Positions 42,448 to 50,517 of a stretch of DNA of 64,000 bases are shown here, one piece after another. Made by a program: the position numbers and the translations under genes. Position 1 is the stretch's first letter; each line of letters opens with the position of its first letter. Source of the stretch: Oscillibacter sp. (GTDB lineage Bacteria; Bacillota; Clostridia; Oscillospirales; Oscillospiraceae); contig JAFXQV010000027.1 of assembly GCA_017526785.1 (NCBI GenBank), positions 1 to 64,000 on the forward strand. The letters are read 5' to 3'. Below the pieces are notes generated by a model, which was not told where the DNA came from, did no database searches, and saw nothing but the letters and a program-made list of their open reading frames with translations.

Positions 42448-43578
42448 TCAGAACACCTGACGGCGCGCGGCGTCGTCGGCGTCGAGAATATCCTGCAAAG
42501 TCGGGTGTTGGACGACGGGTATTGTCTCCATCGCCCGCGACACCAGACGCGGGATGTCATAGAATCCGATACGGTCACGGAGATACAGCCCCACCGCCTC
42601 CTCGTTGGCGGCGTTGAGAACCGCGCAGGCCGTGCCGCCCGTCCGTACGGCCTCTTCCGCCAGCAGGAGACACGGGAACTTGCTCCGGTCGGGTTGGGCG
42701 AACGTCAGCGGCGGACAGGTCAGCAAATCCAGCGGGTCGGCGGGGCCTTCCACGCGGCGGGGGTACGTCAAGGCGTACTGTATCGGGAGGCGCATATCCG
42801 GCGCGCCCATCTGCGCCAGTACCGCGCCGTCCCGGAACTCCACCATGGAATGTATGATGCTCTGACGGTGAATCACGACATGCACCTTTTCCAGCGGGAG
42901 ACGGTACAGCCGCATAGCCTCTATGACCTCCAAGCCCTTGTTCATGAGCGTGGCACAGTCAATGGTAATTTTCGCCCCCATGCGCCAGTTAGGGTGTTTG
43001 AGGGCGTCGGCACTGGTCAGGGGTGCCATTTCGTCCCACGTCTTGCCGTAGAAGGGGCCGCCCGAACAGGTCAGAATCAGCCGCCGAACTTCCGACATGT
43101 CCCGCACGGTTTGCAGACACTGGAAAATGGCGGAGTGTTCGGAATCCACGGGGACAATCTCCGCGCCGTACTTCTGCGCGGTCTCCATGACCAGTTCCCC
43201 GGCACAGACCAACGTTTCCTTGTTCGCCAGCGCGATACGCTTTCCGGCGCGGATTGCGGCGAGCGTGGGCTTGAGCCCCGCGACGCCGACAACCGCCGTG
43301 ACGACGGTTCCGCCCATCGTGGCGGCCTCCGTCAGCGCCGCCGCGCCGCCCGCGACGCGGATTTTCGTGTCAGCCAGCCGGACGGCCAAATCTTCCGCGG
43401 CGGTCTCGTCGGCCATTGCCACCATGCGCGGGTTGAACTTCCGCGCCTGCTCCTCCATGCGCTTTACGTCGGAGTTCGCCGTCAAGGCCTCGACTTTCAG
43501 CCCCAGCGCCTCCGCGACATCCAGCGTCTGCCGCCCGATGGAACCCGTGGAGCCGAGTACGGACAGGGTCTTATTCAT
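42448..43578 (-). CDS. dxr: 1-deoxy-D-xylulose-5-phosphate reductoisomerase
   Basis: Dxr makes MEP from DXP using NADPH. The N-terminal Rossmann motif SVLGSTGSIGRQTLDV lies at residues ~5-20. Substrate and metal-binding segments include ALANKETLVCAGELVM, VPVDSEHSAIFQCLQ and LTCSGGPFYG, then LKHPNWRMGAKITIDCATLMNKGLEVIEA (split across two strands) and HRQSIIHSMVEF. Length 376 is typical. The start is ATG 43578 after GAGGTG; a longer frame upstream is not family-like. It sits after traX and before rseP. Confidence 0.96.
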   Translation of the reverse strand: MNKTLSVLGSTGSIGRQTLDVAEALGLKVEALTANSDVKRMEEQARKFNPRMVAMADETAAEDLAVRLADTKIRVAGGAAALTEAATMGGTVVTAVVGVAGLKPTLAAIRAGKRIALANKETLVCAGELVMETAQKYGAEIVPVDSEHSAIFQCLQTVRDMSEVRRLILTCSGGPFYGKTWDEMAPLTSADALKHPNWRMGAKITIDCATLMNKGLEVIEAMRLYRLPLEKVHVVIHRQSIIHSMVEFRDGAVLAQMGAPDMRLPIQYALTYPRRVEGPADPLDLLTCPPLTFAQPDRSKFPCLLLAEEAVRTGGTACAVLNAANEEAVGLYLRDRIGFYDIPRLVSRAMETIPVVQHPTLQDILDADDAARRQVF

Positions 43579-43598
43579 AAACGCGTCACCTCTTTTCC

Positions 43599-44387
43599 TT
43601 ATCCCGCCAACAGCCACTTGAAAACGGTGTCCCGGCACAGAAACAGTATCAGCAAATGCGCCGGGTAGAAGCCGTAAAAGAACCATTTCGACAGCCGGTA
43701 ATGGCCGCGCTCCCCGTTGTAGCACAGAACCGGAACCAGTGCCACAAGTCCGTAGACTTCGTTTATCCATGCGTGGGCAATGTCATAGAGAACCGCCCAA
43801 AGAACGATACCGAGCGCCGCGCCGATATTGCGCGACAGTTGCGGCGTCGCGTTGTCGCCGAACAGGTACGGCGCGGCGGCCTCCCCGCAGTAGACGAGCG
43901 CGACTATCAGCACGCCCCAGAAGTGATAATCCACGCGCATCCACTGCCCGGCGCAGACCGCCGCCGCCATGGGGAGCAGGGCGGCGAACAGCGACACAGG
44001 CCGGGGGGCGTGCCGCTTCTCGCACGCCCGGAACAGCAGACCCGCCGCCATGACGCCGAACAGCCCCAAAGAGAGCGTCCAGAAGATATTCTGCGATTCC
44101 CAGCGCCGTTCCCAGCCGCTCACGGCCAAGTCAAAGGGGATTTCCGATATCAGCGCGAATATCAGCAAATTTCGCAGGTACGCCCAGCGGTTCCGCGTAT
44201 ACCGGAAGCCTTCCAGCAACAGGAATACAAATATCGGGAACGCCATCCGCCCGATATACCGCATAAGCAAATACGTCTCCGACCAGCCGAGCCACCGGTA
44301 GCAGACGTGTCCGGCGTGGTCGATGAGCATGGTAACAATGGCAATCCATTTCAGCGTGAGGGCGTCCACAGACTTTGTGTGTGTCAT
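43599..44387 (-). CDS. TraX family membrane protein
   Basis: This is a polytopic membrane protein of 262 residues with about eight hydrophobic helices. The start TLKWIAIVTMLIDHAGHVCY matches the family pattern (K-x-I-A-x-x-T-M-L-I-D-H). RYIGRMAFPIFVFLLLEGF and NLLIFALISEIPFDL are further family blocks. TraX acetylates F-pilin in E. coli; chromosomal homologues in Firmicutes probably acylate surface polymers, but the substrate is unknown. It lies between cdsA and dxr, which are usually adjacent. Confidence 0.88.
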   Translation of the reverse strand: MTHTKSVDALTLKWIAIVTMLIDHAGHVCYRWLGWSETYLLMRYIGRMAFPIFVFLLLEGFRYTRNRWAYLRNLLIFALISEIPFDLAVSGWERRWESQNIFWTLSLGLFGVMAAGLLFRACEKRHAPRPVSLFAALLPMAAAVCAGQWMRVDYHFWGVLIVALVYCGEAAAPYLFGDNATPQLSRNIGAALGIVLWAVLYDIAHAWINEVYGLVALVPVLCYNGERGHYRLSKWFFYGFYPAHLLILFLCRDTVFKWLLAG

Positions 44388-44408
44388 ACGCGATTTCCTT
44401 TCCCGCGT

Positions 44409-45191
44409 TCACGGAAGCCGCAACAGCGCGAACTCCACCACCGGAGCCACGAATAACACGCTGTCGAAGCGGTCTAACACGCCGCCATGTGCAAGAAAGA
44501 CGTGTCCATAGTCCTTGATTCCATACTGACGCTTTATCAGGGAAAAGCTCAGGTCGCCCAACTGCGAGATGACGCCGCAGACAATCGAAAGCGCCGTGAC
44601 GGGGACATACGCCCCGCTGTGCGTCACGAGCGCGAACACCAGCCCGCCGACGACATTGCCCAGTAAGCCGCCTATCGCGCCCTCCACGGTCTTATGGGGG
44701 CTGACGACGGGGGCGAGTTTGTGCCGCCCGAAGGCGCGTCCCGCCAGATACGCGCCCGAGTCGCACGAGAAGCTCAGCACAAACGGCAGGAGTAGCCACA
44801 CTCTGTCCACCCCGTCGTTGTCCATGCGCAGGAAGGACGCGAACGAGTACGCGACAGCCGTCGCCGACAGCATGGCCGCCGACACCTGCTCAAACTTGAC
44901 ATTTCCGCCCTGACTGACCGCGTAGGCCGACAGCGCGCCGAGTTCCAGCGCCCACAGCGTGACGGGGGCTTCCAGCGTCCAGTGGTACCAAAGCACCGTG
45001 AACACGGGCAGGACGGCGCTCACGGCGGCCATCACGCCCCGCCGCTGTCCGCTGACGCACCGCTGCAACTCCATTCCGGCCAGTCCGGCCAGCGCGCACA
45101 GCGCCGCGCACAGCACCAGAGGCGGGCAGTACAGCACAATCAGAATAATGACGGGAACGCCGATAACGGCGACAAGGATTCTTGTATTCAT
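44409..45191 (-). CDS. cdsA: Phosphatidate cytidylyltransferase
   Basis: CdsA makes CDP-diacylglycerol for phospholipid synthesis in the membrane. The 260-residue product has about seven transmembrane helices. The catalytic signature is in the C-terminal third: SCDSGAYLAGRAFGRHKLAP, SPHKTVEGAIGGLLGN, SIVCGVISQLGDLSFSLIKR and KDYGHVFLAHGGVLDRFDS. Length is normal. ATG 45191 lies 18 bases after uppS. Confidence 0.95.
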   Translation of the reverse strand: MNTRILVAVIGVPVIILIVLYCPPLVLCAALCALAGLAGMELQRCVSGQRRGVMAAVSAVLPVFTVLWYHWTLEAPVTLWALELGALSAYAVSQGGNVKFEQVSAAMLSATAVAYSFASFLRMDNDGVDRVWLLLPFVLSFSCDSGAYLAGRAFGRHKLAPVVSPHKTVEGAIGGLLGNVVGGLVFALVTHSGAYVPVTALSIVCGVISQLGDLSFSLIKRQYGIKDYGHVFLAHGGVLDRFDSVLFVAPVVEFALLRLP

Positions 45192-45209
45192 CCGCGCTCT
45201 CCCCGAATC

Positions 45210-45950
45210 TTATTGCGTCACGCCGCCGAAGCGCCGCCTCCGTTGCCCGTAGGCGGCTATGGCGCGGTCGATTTCCGCCGGGGTGAAGTCCGGCCACAGC
45301 ACATCCGTGAAGTAGAACTCCGAGTAGGCGCACTGCCAGAGCAGGAAGTTACTCAAACGAATTTCCCCGCTGGGGCGTATAATCAGTTCCGGGTCGGGTA
45401 TTCCGGCGCTGTCCATGTAGGACGAAAACAGGTTGTCGTCGAGGTCTTGCGGCGTCCGGGTACCCTGCACGCAGTCGGCGGCGTACTTCCGCGCCGCCCG
45501 GAGAATCTCGTCGCGCCCGCCGTAGTTGACGCAGGCATTGACCATACAGTAGTCGTCGGGCAGGGAACGGGCGATTTCGTCGGCCTTTTGCGCCAGTTTC
45601 TGCAGGTTCGGGGAAAGCGCGGTCAGGTCGCCCGAAAAGTGAATCCGGAAATGGTCACGCGCCATCAGTTCCATGAGTTCCAGCAGATAGCGTTGCATGA
45701 GCGCCATTATGACGCCGACCTCATCGGCGGAGCGCTTCCAGTTCTCCGTGGAGAACGCGTAGACCGTCAAATACTTTATGCCGAGGTCTTTGCAGTAGTA
45801 GGCGATTGTCCGGAACGTCTCCGCGCCGACCTTGTGTCCGGCGGTACGGGGGAGGCCGCGCTTCGTCGCCCAGCGCCCGTTGCCGTCCATGATAATCGCA
45901 ATGTGGCGGGGCAAGGCCGCCCCCGCCACGGCGTGATTGTCGCCCGCCAT
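45210..45950 (-). CDS. uppS: Isoprenyl (undecaprenyl) diphosphate synthase
   Basis: This cis-prenyltransferase makes the C55 lipid carrier for cell-wall synthesis. HIAIIMDGNGRWATKRGLPR near residue 20 carries the catalytic Asp. LTVYAFSTENWKRSADEV is next, and the C-terminal RPSGEIRLSNFLLWQCAYSE with YFTDVLWPDF closes the fold. Length 246 is typical. The start overlaps the frr stop by one base (TAATG). Confidence 0.96.
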   Translation of the reverse strand: MAGDNHAVAGAALPRHIAIIMDGNGRWATKRGLPRTAGHKVGAETFRTIAYYCKDLGIKYLTVYAFSTENWKRSADEVGVIMALMQRYLLELMELMARDHFRIHFSGDLTALSPNLQKLAQKADEIARSLPDDYCMVNACVNYGGRDEILRAARKYAADCVQGTRTPQDLDDNLFSSYMDSAGIPDPELIIRPSGEIRLSNFLLWQCAYSEFYFTDVLWPDFTPAEIDRAIAAYGQRRRRFGGVTQ

Positions 45951-46507
45951 TATACCGCCATCAGCTCCTTTTCCTTCTTGGCCAGAAGCTCGTCAATGGC
46001 CTTGCAGTGTTCGTCGGTCATCTTCTGAAGGTCTTTTTCGGCAAGTTTCAACTCGTCCTCCGTGATTTCGGACTTTTTCTCCTGCTTCTTGAAGTTGTCC
46101 ACGGCGTCGCGGCGGATATTGCGAATGGCGACTTTCCCGACTTCGGCGTACTTGTGGATTTGCTTGACGAGTTCCTTACGGCGCTCTTCGGTCAGTTGCG
46201 GGAAGGACAGGCGCAGTTGGGTTCCGTCGTTCTGGGGGTTGATTCCGAGGTCAGAGTTCTGAATCGCCCGCTCAATGGGGCGCAGTACGGTTTTGTCCCA
46301 CGGCGAGATAAGGAGCGTCCGGGCGTCGGGGGAGGAAATCGCGGCTAACTGCTGAATGGGCGTCGGCGCGCCGTAATAGTCGACCATGATTCTGTCCAAC
46401 ACGGCGGCGTTGGCGCGTCCGGCGCGCACGGCGGCGAAATCCGCGCTCACGGCGTCGATACTCTTTTGCATTTTGTCCTCGTAGACCTTGTACTCGTCCT
46501 TTAACAT
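45950..46507 (-). CDS. frr: Ribosome recycling factor
   Basis: RRF splits post-termination ribosomes with EF-G. The 185-residue product has the three-helix and beta-sandwich pattern: AVRAGRANAAVLDRIMVDYYG, LAAISSPDARTLLISPWDK, AIQNSDLGINPQNDGTQLRL and LTEERRKELVKQIHKYAE, which are family landmarks. The start at 46507 follows AAGGAAGGAAC. It is preceded by pyrH and followed by uppS, the conserved order. Confidence 0.97.
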   Translation of the reverse strand: MLKDEYKVYEDKMQKSIDAVSADFAAVRAGRANAAVLDRIMVDYYGAPTPIQQLAAISSPDARTLLISPWDKTVLRPIERAIQNSDLGINPQNDGTQLRLSFPQLTEERRKELVKQIHKYAEVGKVAIRNIRRDAVDNFKKQEKKSEITEDELKLAEKDLQKMTDEHCKAIDELLAKKEKELMAV

Positions 46508-46541
46508 ACAGTGTTCCTTCCTTTCACGGTTCGGGCTTGTG

Positions 46542-47255
46542 TTAGCTTATGACGGTTCCGACGTTCTCCCCGCGCAGGACGCGGAGAATGTTGTCCGGGT
46601 CTTTGAGCGCGAAGAGCAGTACGGGAATCCGGTTTTCCATTGCCATGGAAGTGGCGGTCAAGTCCATGACCATGAGGCGCTTTTCCAGCATTTCCTCGTA
46701 GGAAATCTTATCGTAGCGGACGGCGGCGGGGTCTTTGGCGGGGTCTGCGGAGTAGACGCCGTCAATGTTCTTGGCTAAAAGAATCACGTCCGCGCCGATT
46801 TCCGCCGCACGGAGTACCGCGCCGGTATCGGTCGAGAAGTACGGGCTTCCGGTTCCGGCGGCGAACAGGACGACTTTCCCCTGTTCCAACTGCCGCACGG
46901 CGTCGCGGCGGGTGTAGAGGTTCGCCACGGCGGGCATGGACAGCGCGGAGTACACTTCCGCGGGAATCCCCTTCTGTTCGCACACGTCCGCCACGGCTAA
47001 GCAGTTCATGACCGTGGCGAGCATGCCCATATGGTCAGCGCGGGCGCGTACCATGCTTCCGCCGCTGTTTTTCGCGCCCCGCCAGAAGTTCCCGCCGCCC
47101 ACGACAAGCCCCACCTGTACGCCCAGATTGAGGCATTCTTTGAGCGTGTCGCAAACGCGGGCAATCATGGCGAAGTCCAGTCCGGCACCCTTGTCGCCGG
47201 CCAGCGCCTCCCCGCTGAGCTTCAGCAGGACGCGTCTGTAAACAGGTTCCGACAT
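46542..47255 (-). CDS. pyrH: UMP kinase
   Basis: PyrH phosphorylates UMP with ATP. The start is ATG 47255 (MSEPVYRRVLLKLSGEALAG); a longer upstream frame is non-homologous. KLSGEALAG, VVGGGNFWRG, DHMGMLATVMN, and AAGTGSPYFSTDTGAVLRAAE are the nucleotide and substrate-binding landmarks of the amino-acid-kinase fold. Length 237 is typical. It is the first gene of the minus-strand run and has its own promoter; rpsB and tsf, its usual upstream partners, are absent. Confidence 0.96.
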   Translation of the reverse strand: MSEPVYRRVLLKLSGEALAGDKGAGLDFAMIARVCDTLKECLNLGVQVGLVVGGGNFWRGAKNSGGSMVRARADHMGMLATVMNCLAVADVCEQKGIPAEVYSALSMPAVANLYTRRDAVRQLEQGKVVLFAAGTGSPYFSTDTGAVLRAAEIGADVILLAKNIDGVYSADPAKDPAAVRYDKISYEEMLEKRLMVMDLTATSMAMENRIPVLLFALKDPDNILRVLRGENVGTVIS

Positions 47256-47303
47256 CCAAAATACCCCCCATGCAGTGAAGCACAACGCTTCTTCTTTGCC
47301 TGT

Positions 47304-47332
47304 ATCATACCCGTAAAGGGCAAATCTGTCAA
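47304..47332 (-). promoter_or_regulatory. pyrH operon promoter
   Basis: On the minus strand TTGACA (47332-47327), a 17-base spacer and TATGAT (47309-47304) precede pyrH by about 50 bases. No other clear promoter was found before the following 11 genes. Confidence 0.8.
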
Positions 47333-47361
47333 GATATTTGTATGTTACAAACAAAAGGGCA

Positions 47362-47390
47362 TTGACAAACGGGCGTCCGGCGTATACAAT
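47362..47390 (+). promoter_or_regulatory. thiT promoter
   Basis: TTGACA (47362-47367), a 17-base spacer and TACAAT (47385-47390) give a near-consensus sigma-A promoter about 20 bases before the TPP aptamer. Confidence 0.85.
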
Positions 47391-47413
47391 ACACTTGCCG
47401 TGAGGCAACGAAC

Positions 47414-47508
47414 ACAGGGGCGCTGGGAGGTTCCCGGCTGAGACGTGGGCGAATCCGCCCGCGAACCCTCGAACCTGAACCGGGTAATGCCGGCGCAGGG
47501 AGTGGCAA
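47414..47508 (+). promoter_or_regulatory. TPP riboswitch (THI element)
   Basis: The aptamer has the conserved blocks GGGGCGC at its start, the thi-box CTGAGA (47438-47443), GAACCTGAACCGGGTAATGCC (47471-47491) and GCGCAGGGAG at the end. These correspond to the pyrimidine- and pyrophosphate-binding helices. It precedes the thiamine transporter gene and a strong terminator, consistent with repression when TPP is plentiful. Confidence 0.95.
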
Positions 47509-47517
47509 CAACTCCTT

Positions 47518-47553
47518 CCGCGTGACATGTTCGGGTGTCACGCGGTTATTTTT
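47518..47553 (+). terminator. Terminator of TPP riboswitch
   Basis: CCGCGTGACA / TGTCACGCGG is a perfect 10-bp stem with an 8-base loop, followed by TTATTTTT. It lies between the aptamer and the thiT start (47574) and is the expected transcriptional off-switch. A short GGAGT/ACTCC stem at 47499-47515 lies between aptamer and terminator. Confidence 0.9.
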
Positions 47554-47573
47554 ATCCGGGAGGGGTGCTTTTT

Positions 47574-48125
47574 ATGAACCGGAAAGAACTCCGGCGACTG
47601 GTTGAGGGCGCGGTCATGGTGGCCGTGGCGCAGGTGCTGAGCATGATTATCCTATGGAAACTCCCGCAGGGCGGGGCGGTGTGTCTGGGCATGTTGCCTA
47701 TTTTCCTGTACGCCGCCCGCTGGGGGCTGGGCGCGGGGCTGATGAGCGGTTTCGTGCTGGGCGTGTTGCAGTTCCTGTCTGACGGCGGAATCGCGCTCGG
47801 CTGGCAGTCGATTATCGGCGACTATTTAGTAGCCTATACCGTCCTCGGCCTCGCGGGACTGTTCCGGCACTGGAAATACGGCGTTTTCCCGGGAACGGTC
47901 GTCGGGTCTGCGGCGCGGTTCCTTGTTCACTACGTCGTCGGCGCGACTATCTGGCGGGCGTACATGCCGGAACGCTTTTTCGGCCTGTCCATGACCTCGC
48001 CTTGGTTCTACTCTCTGCTCTACAACGGTTCCTATATGGTACTCGACATGGCGCTGTGTCTGCTGGTGTTTGCGCTCTTGCAAAAGCCCATGGGGAAATA
48101 CCTGTCGGGCGACGATATCGCGTGA
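47574..48125 (+). CDS. thiT: Energy-coupled thiamine transporter ThiT
   Basis: ThiT is the S component of an ECF importer for thiamine. The 183-residue product has about six hydrophobic helices and contains GGAVCLGMLPIFLYAARWG and GLMSGFVLGVLQFL, the family's substrate-loop region; SIIGDYLVAYTVLGLAGLF follows. The start is ATG 47574 after GGGAGGGG; a longer frame would run through the terminator. The energising EcfA1/A2/T parts are not in the window. TPP riboswitch control confirms the substrate class. Confidence 0.95.
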   Translation: MNRKELRRLVEGAVMVAVAQVLSMIILWKLPQGGAVCLGMLPIFLYAARWGLGAGLMSGFVLGVLQFLSDGGIALGWQSIIGDYLVAYTVLGLAGLFRHWKYGVFPGTVVGSAARFLVHYVVGATIWRAYMPERFFGLSMTSPWFYSLLYNGSYMVLDMALCLLVFALLQKPMGKYLSGDDIA

Positions 48126-48130
48126 AGAAA

Positions 48131-48150
48131 GCCGCCCGGAATCGGGCGGC
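48131..48150. terminator. Bidirectional terminator between thiT and amylase
   Basis: GCCGCCCG / CGGGCGGC with a GAAT loop, flanked by AAGAAA and TTGTCGCTT, separates the convergent thiT (ends 48125) and amylase (ends 48158) genes. Confidence 0.8.
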
Positions 48151-48157
48151 TTGTCGC

Positions 48158-49489
48158 TTACGCTTTCAGGTAGGCCACGCTGTAGGGCGGGAGTTCACAC
48201 CCGTTATTGAGTTCCCACGTTTTCCCGGTCAGCAGGTCTACGGCCTTATTCGTCCCCGCGCTGAAATGCGCGAAATAGGGGCGTTCGTCGGCGTTGACCG
48301 CGACATAGACCGTTTCCCGCGCCGTCTGACGCCGGAATACCGTTTGACGGTTCGTCAGTACCACGTCCTGAAAATCGCCCTGACAGAGTGCCTCGCTTTC
48401 GCGGTGGGCTTTGGCAAGGGTGGCGATATGGTCTGTCAAGTCGTTCCACTCCGGGGCGTCGAACGCCGGGCGGAGATTGTCGTCACTGCCGCGCTCTTTG
48501 GCGGCCTTGACGCCCCACTCACTGCCGTAATATATGCACGGTATGCCCGGCATGCCGAACATTAAGCCGTAAATCAGCGGCAGGTGTTTCGGATTCTGCA
48601 ACACGCTGGCGATACGCCCCACGTCGTGGTTGTCGACGAAACAGAGCAGGTGCTTCCCTTTGTAGAGCGTCCAGTATTCGGAGCCGAACTGGCGTTTCAG
48701 GCTGTGGACGATTTCAAAGAGGTTCATGGAATTGAAGCTGGAATACAGTCCCTTGTAGCACTCGTAATTCGTGCAACTGTGGAGCATGTCGGCGTTTACC
48801 CACTGATTGTAGTCGCCGTGGAGGGTCTCGCCCAGCAGGAAAAAGTCGGTGCCGATTTTCTGCGCCTTGTGGCGGAGCCGCCGCAGGAAGTCCTTTTCGA
48901 GACTGTAGGCCACGTCCAGACGGAGGCCGTCAATGCGGAACTCCCTCACCCAGAAGTCCACGCAGTCGAGCAGGCAGTCCGCCACGGCCGGGTTGCGGAG
49001 GTTCAGCTTCACAAGGGAATAGTGGCCTTCCCAGCCCTCGTACCAGAAGCCGTCATTGTAGGCGGAATTGCCGTCGAAGTTAATCAGGAACCAGTCGCGG
49101 TAAGGGGAATCCCAGCGCTTTTCGCGCACGTCGCGAAACGCCCAGAAGTTCCGCCCCACATGGTGAAACACGGCGTCAATGACGACCCGGATACCGTCCT
49201 CGTGACAGCGTTCCACGAACTCCCGGAAGTCGGCGTTGTCGCCGAGACGGTTGTCAATCCGGCGGAAGTCGCGGGTATCGTAGCCGTGGGAATCGCTCAG
49301 AAACACTGGCGTCACGTACAGCGCGTTGACGTTCAGTTTCCGCAGATGGGGGAGCCAGTCCAGCAGTTTCGGGATACGGTGTGCCGTCTGCGTGTCGGGG
49401 TCGGCCTCCGGCGGCAAGGGGTTCTGTCTCGGCGCGCCGCACAGTCCGATTGGCATTATTTGATAGAATACCGCGTTTTCCGCCCACAT
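48158..49489 (-). CDS. Intracellular GH13 alpha-amylase-family glycosidase
   Basis: This 443-residue (beta/alpha)8 glycosidase lacks a signal peptide, so it acts in the cytoplasm on maltodextrins or glycogen-derived sugars. The GH13 regions are visible: region I DAVFHHV, region II GLRLDVAYSL (nucleophile Asp), region III FFLLGETLHG (acid/base Glu) and region IV FVDNHDVGRI. ATG 49489 follows AAAGGAGAGAGA. It stands alone as a single gene between the two vitamin transporters. Exact specificity (amylase, cyclomaltodextrinase or similar) cannot be read. Confidence 0.93.
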   Translation of the reverse strand: MWAENAVFYQIMPIGLCGAPRQNPLPPEADPDTQTAHRIPKLLDWLPHLRKLNVNALYVTPVFLSDSHGYDTRDFRRIDNRLGDNADFREFVERCHEDGIRVVIDAVFHHVGRNFWAFRDVREKRWDSPYRDWFLINFDGNSAYNDGFWYEGWEGHYSLVKLNLRNPAVADCLLDCVDFWVREFRIDGLRLDVAYSLEKDFLRRLRHKAQKIGTDFFLLGETLHGDYNQWVNADMLHSCTNYECYKGLYSSFNSMNLFEIVHSLKRQFGSEYWTLYKGKHLLCFVDNHDVGRIASVLQNPKHLPLIYGLMFGMPGIPCIYYGSEWGVKAAKERGSDDNLRPAFDAPEWNDLTDHIATLAKAHRESEALCQGDFQDVVLTNRQTVFRRQTARETVYVAVNADERPYFAHFSAGTNKAVDLLTGKTWELNNGCELPPYSVAYLKA

Positions 49490-49537
49490 AAAATCTCTCT
49501 CCTTTCGTCCGCGTGTCAGTGAATCGCTTGCGGCGAC

Positions 49538-49566
49538 AGTATATCAAATCTTAGGGCGCATTACAA
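49538..49566 (-). promoter_or_regulatory. Amylase promoter
   Basis: On the minus strand TTGTAA (49566-49561), a 17-base spacer and TATACT (49543-49538) lie about 50 bases before the amylase start. It is back-to-back with the folT promoter. Confidence 0.7.
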
Positions 49567-49588
49567 GTGAAAAATGCCCCGATAATGC

Positions 49589-49616
49589 TTGCATTCCGGC
49601 GAAGCGCCGCTATAAT
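49589..49616 (+). promoter_or_regulatory. folT promoter
   Basis: TTGCAT (49589-49594), a 16-base spacer and TATAAT (49611-49616) place the transcript start at about 49623, directly at the 5' edge of the THF aptamer. Confidence 0.8.
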
Positions 49617-49624
49617 ACTGCACA

Positions 49625-49723
49625 GGCAGAGTAGGCGCGCAGGCCGCAGACCGGACAGACGGGGAGTTGCTGTCCGGCGGACTGGATACCGTTCCGTCAG
49701 GATACGCGCCGCATCCCGCTGCC
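49625..49723 (+). promoter_or_regulatory. Tetrahydrofolate (THF) riboswitch
   Basis: The outer stem is GGCAG (49625-49629) with CTGCC (49719-49723). The conserved AGTAG after the 5' strand and GCATCCCGCT before the 3' strand match the THF-I aptamer ends (AGUAG ... GCAUCCGCU), with one extra C. GGCGCGC/ACGCGCC forms the next helix. It lies at the transcript 5' end upstream of folT, its known gene partner. Confidence 0.8.
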
Positions 49724-49770
49724 GTATGGGGCTTCCCGTGCGGCATCCGGAAACGGACTGCCAATCTTTT
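49721..49770 (+). terminator. Antiterminator/terminator pair of THF riboswitch
   Basis: Two overlapping hairpins are visible. The first (49721-49744) pairs GCCGTATGGG with CCCGTGCGGC and shares GCC with the aptamer's outer stem. The second (49742-49762) pairs GGCATCCG with CGGACTGCC around a GAAA tetraloop and is followed by AATCTTTT, a terminator shape. The two share bases 49742-49744, so formation of one disfavours the other. Confidence 0.7.
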
Positions 49771-49785
49771 ACAGGAGGCCTTACT

Positions 49786-50397
49786 ATGAAACCTGTCTGT
49801 TACCCTCATCCGTTCTCGGCGGCGTACTGGCGCGACGCCGCCGCCGAAGTCCGCGACTTGCGGAAACTCGTCTTTGCCGCGCTGATGATTGCGCTTTGCA
49901 CGGTGCTGGGCTACCTCCCGGCGGTCACGCTTCCCTACGGCGGGCGCGTGACGTGGGGGTTTCTGGCGCGGGCGCTGTGCGGGTACGTCTGCGGCCCCGT
50001 GCTGGGGGCGCTGTTCGGCTTCGCGGAGGATATACTAAATTTCTTCCTGACGGGCGGGGGCGGGTACCCGTTCTTCTTCGGCTACACGCTCACGACTATG
50101 CTTGGCGTGCTGATATACGCGCTGTTTCTGTACCGCGCCGACCTGACAGTGCGGCGCGTCGTGGCGGCGAAACTGCTCACGAACGTGGAGAACGTCGTAT
50201 TGGGCGCGCTCTGGATGGCGATACTCAGCGGCAAGGCGTACCTTGTGACGGCCTCCGCGAGTGCCGTTAAGAATCTGGTGATGTGGCCGATACAGGCGGC
50301 CTTACTGTACGGACTGCTGGCGCTCCTGTTGCCGTCGCTGAAACGCGCCGGACTGGTTCCCCGCGACACGCGCCGCGTTGTCCCCTTCCGGCGCTGA
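49786..50397 (+). CDS. folT: Folate ECF transporter S component
   Basis: This 203-residue membrane protein has about five to six helices (VFAALMIALCTVLGYLPAVT, ARALCGYVCGPVLGALFGF, GYTLTTMLGVLIYALFLY and later ones). The RVTWGFLARAL and ALFGFAEDILNFFL segments match FolT-type substrate-binding components. The start is ATG 49786 after AGGAGG; a longer in-frame opening covers the riboswitch. THF riboswitch control supports folate as substrate. ECF energising subunits are elsewhere. Confidence 0.9.
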   Translation: MKPVCYPHPFSAAYWRDAAAEVRDLRKLVFAALMIALCTVLGYLPAVTLPYGGRVTWGFLARALCGYVCGPVLGALFGFAEDILNFFLTGGGGYPFFFGYTLTTMLGVLIYALFLYRADLTVRRVVAAKLLTNVENVVLGALWMAILSGKAYLVTASASAVKNLVMWPIQAALLYGLLALLLPSLKRAGLVPRDTRRVVPFRR

Positions 50398-50433
50398 CGC
50401 CGCGCCACGCGCCGCGCTGACGACGCGACAAAA

Positions 50434-50464
50434 CGCCCCCTCCCGTGCAACGCGGGAGAGGGCG
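50434..50464. terminator. Bidirectional terminator folT / lipoprotein
   Basis: CGCCCCCTCCCG pairs with CGGGAGAGGGCG around TGCAACG, leaving an internal mismatch. ACAAAA precedes and CTTGAATG follows. It separates the convergent folT and peptide-binding lipoprotein genes. Confidence 0.65.
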
Positions 50465-50517
50465 CTTGAATGTCCGGACGCGTCGGGCTTCCCCGGCGTC
50501 CGACACGACCCGGCGAT

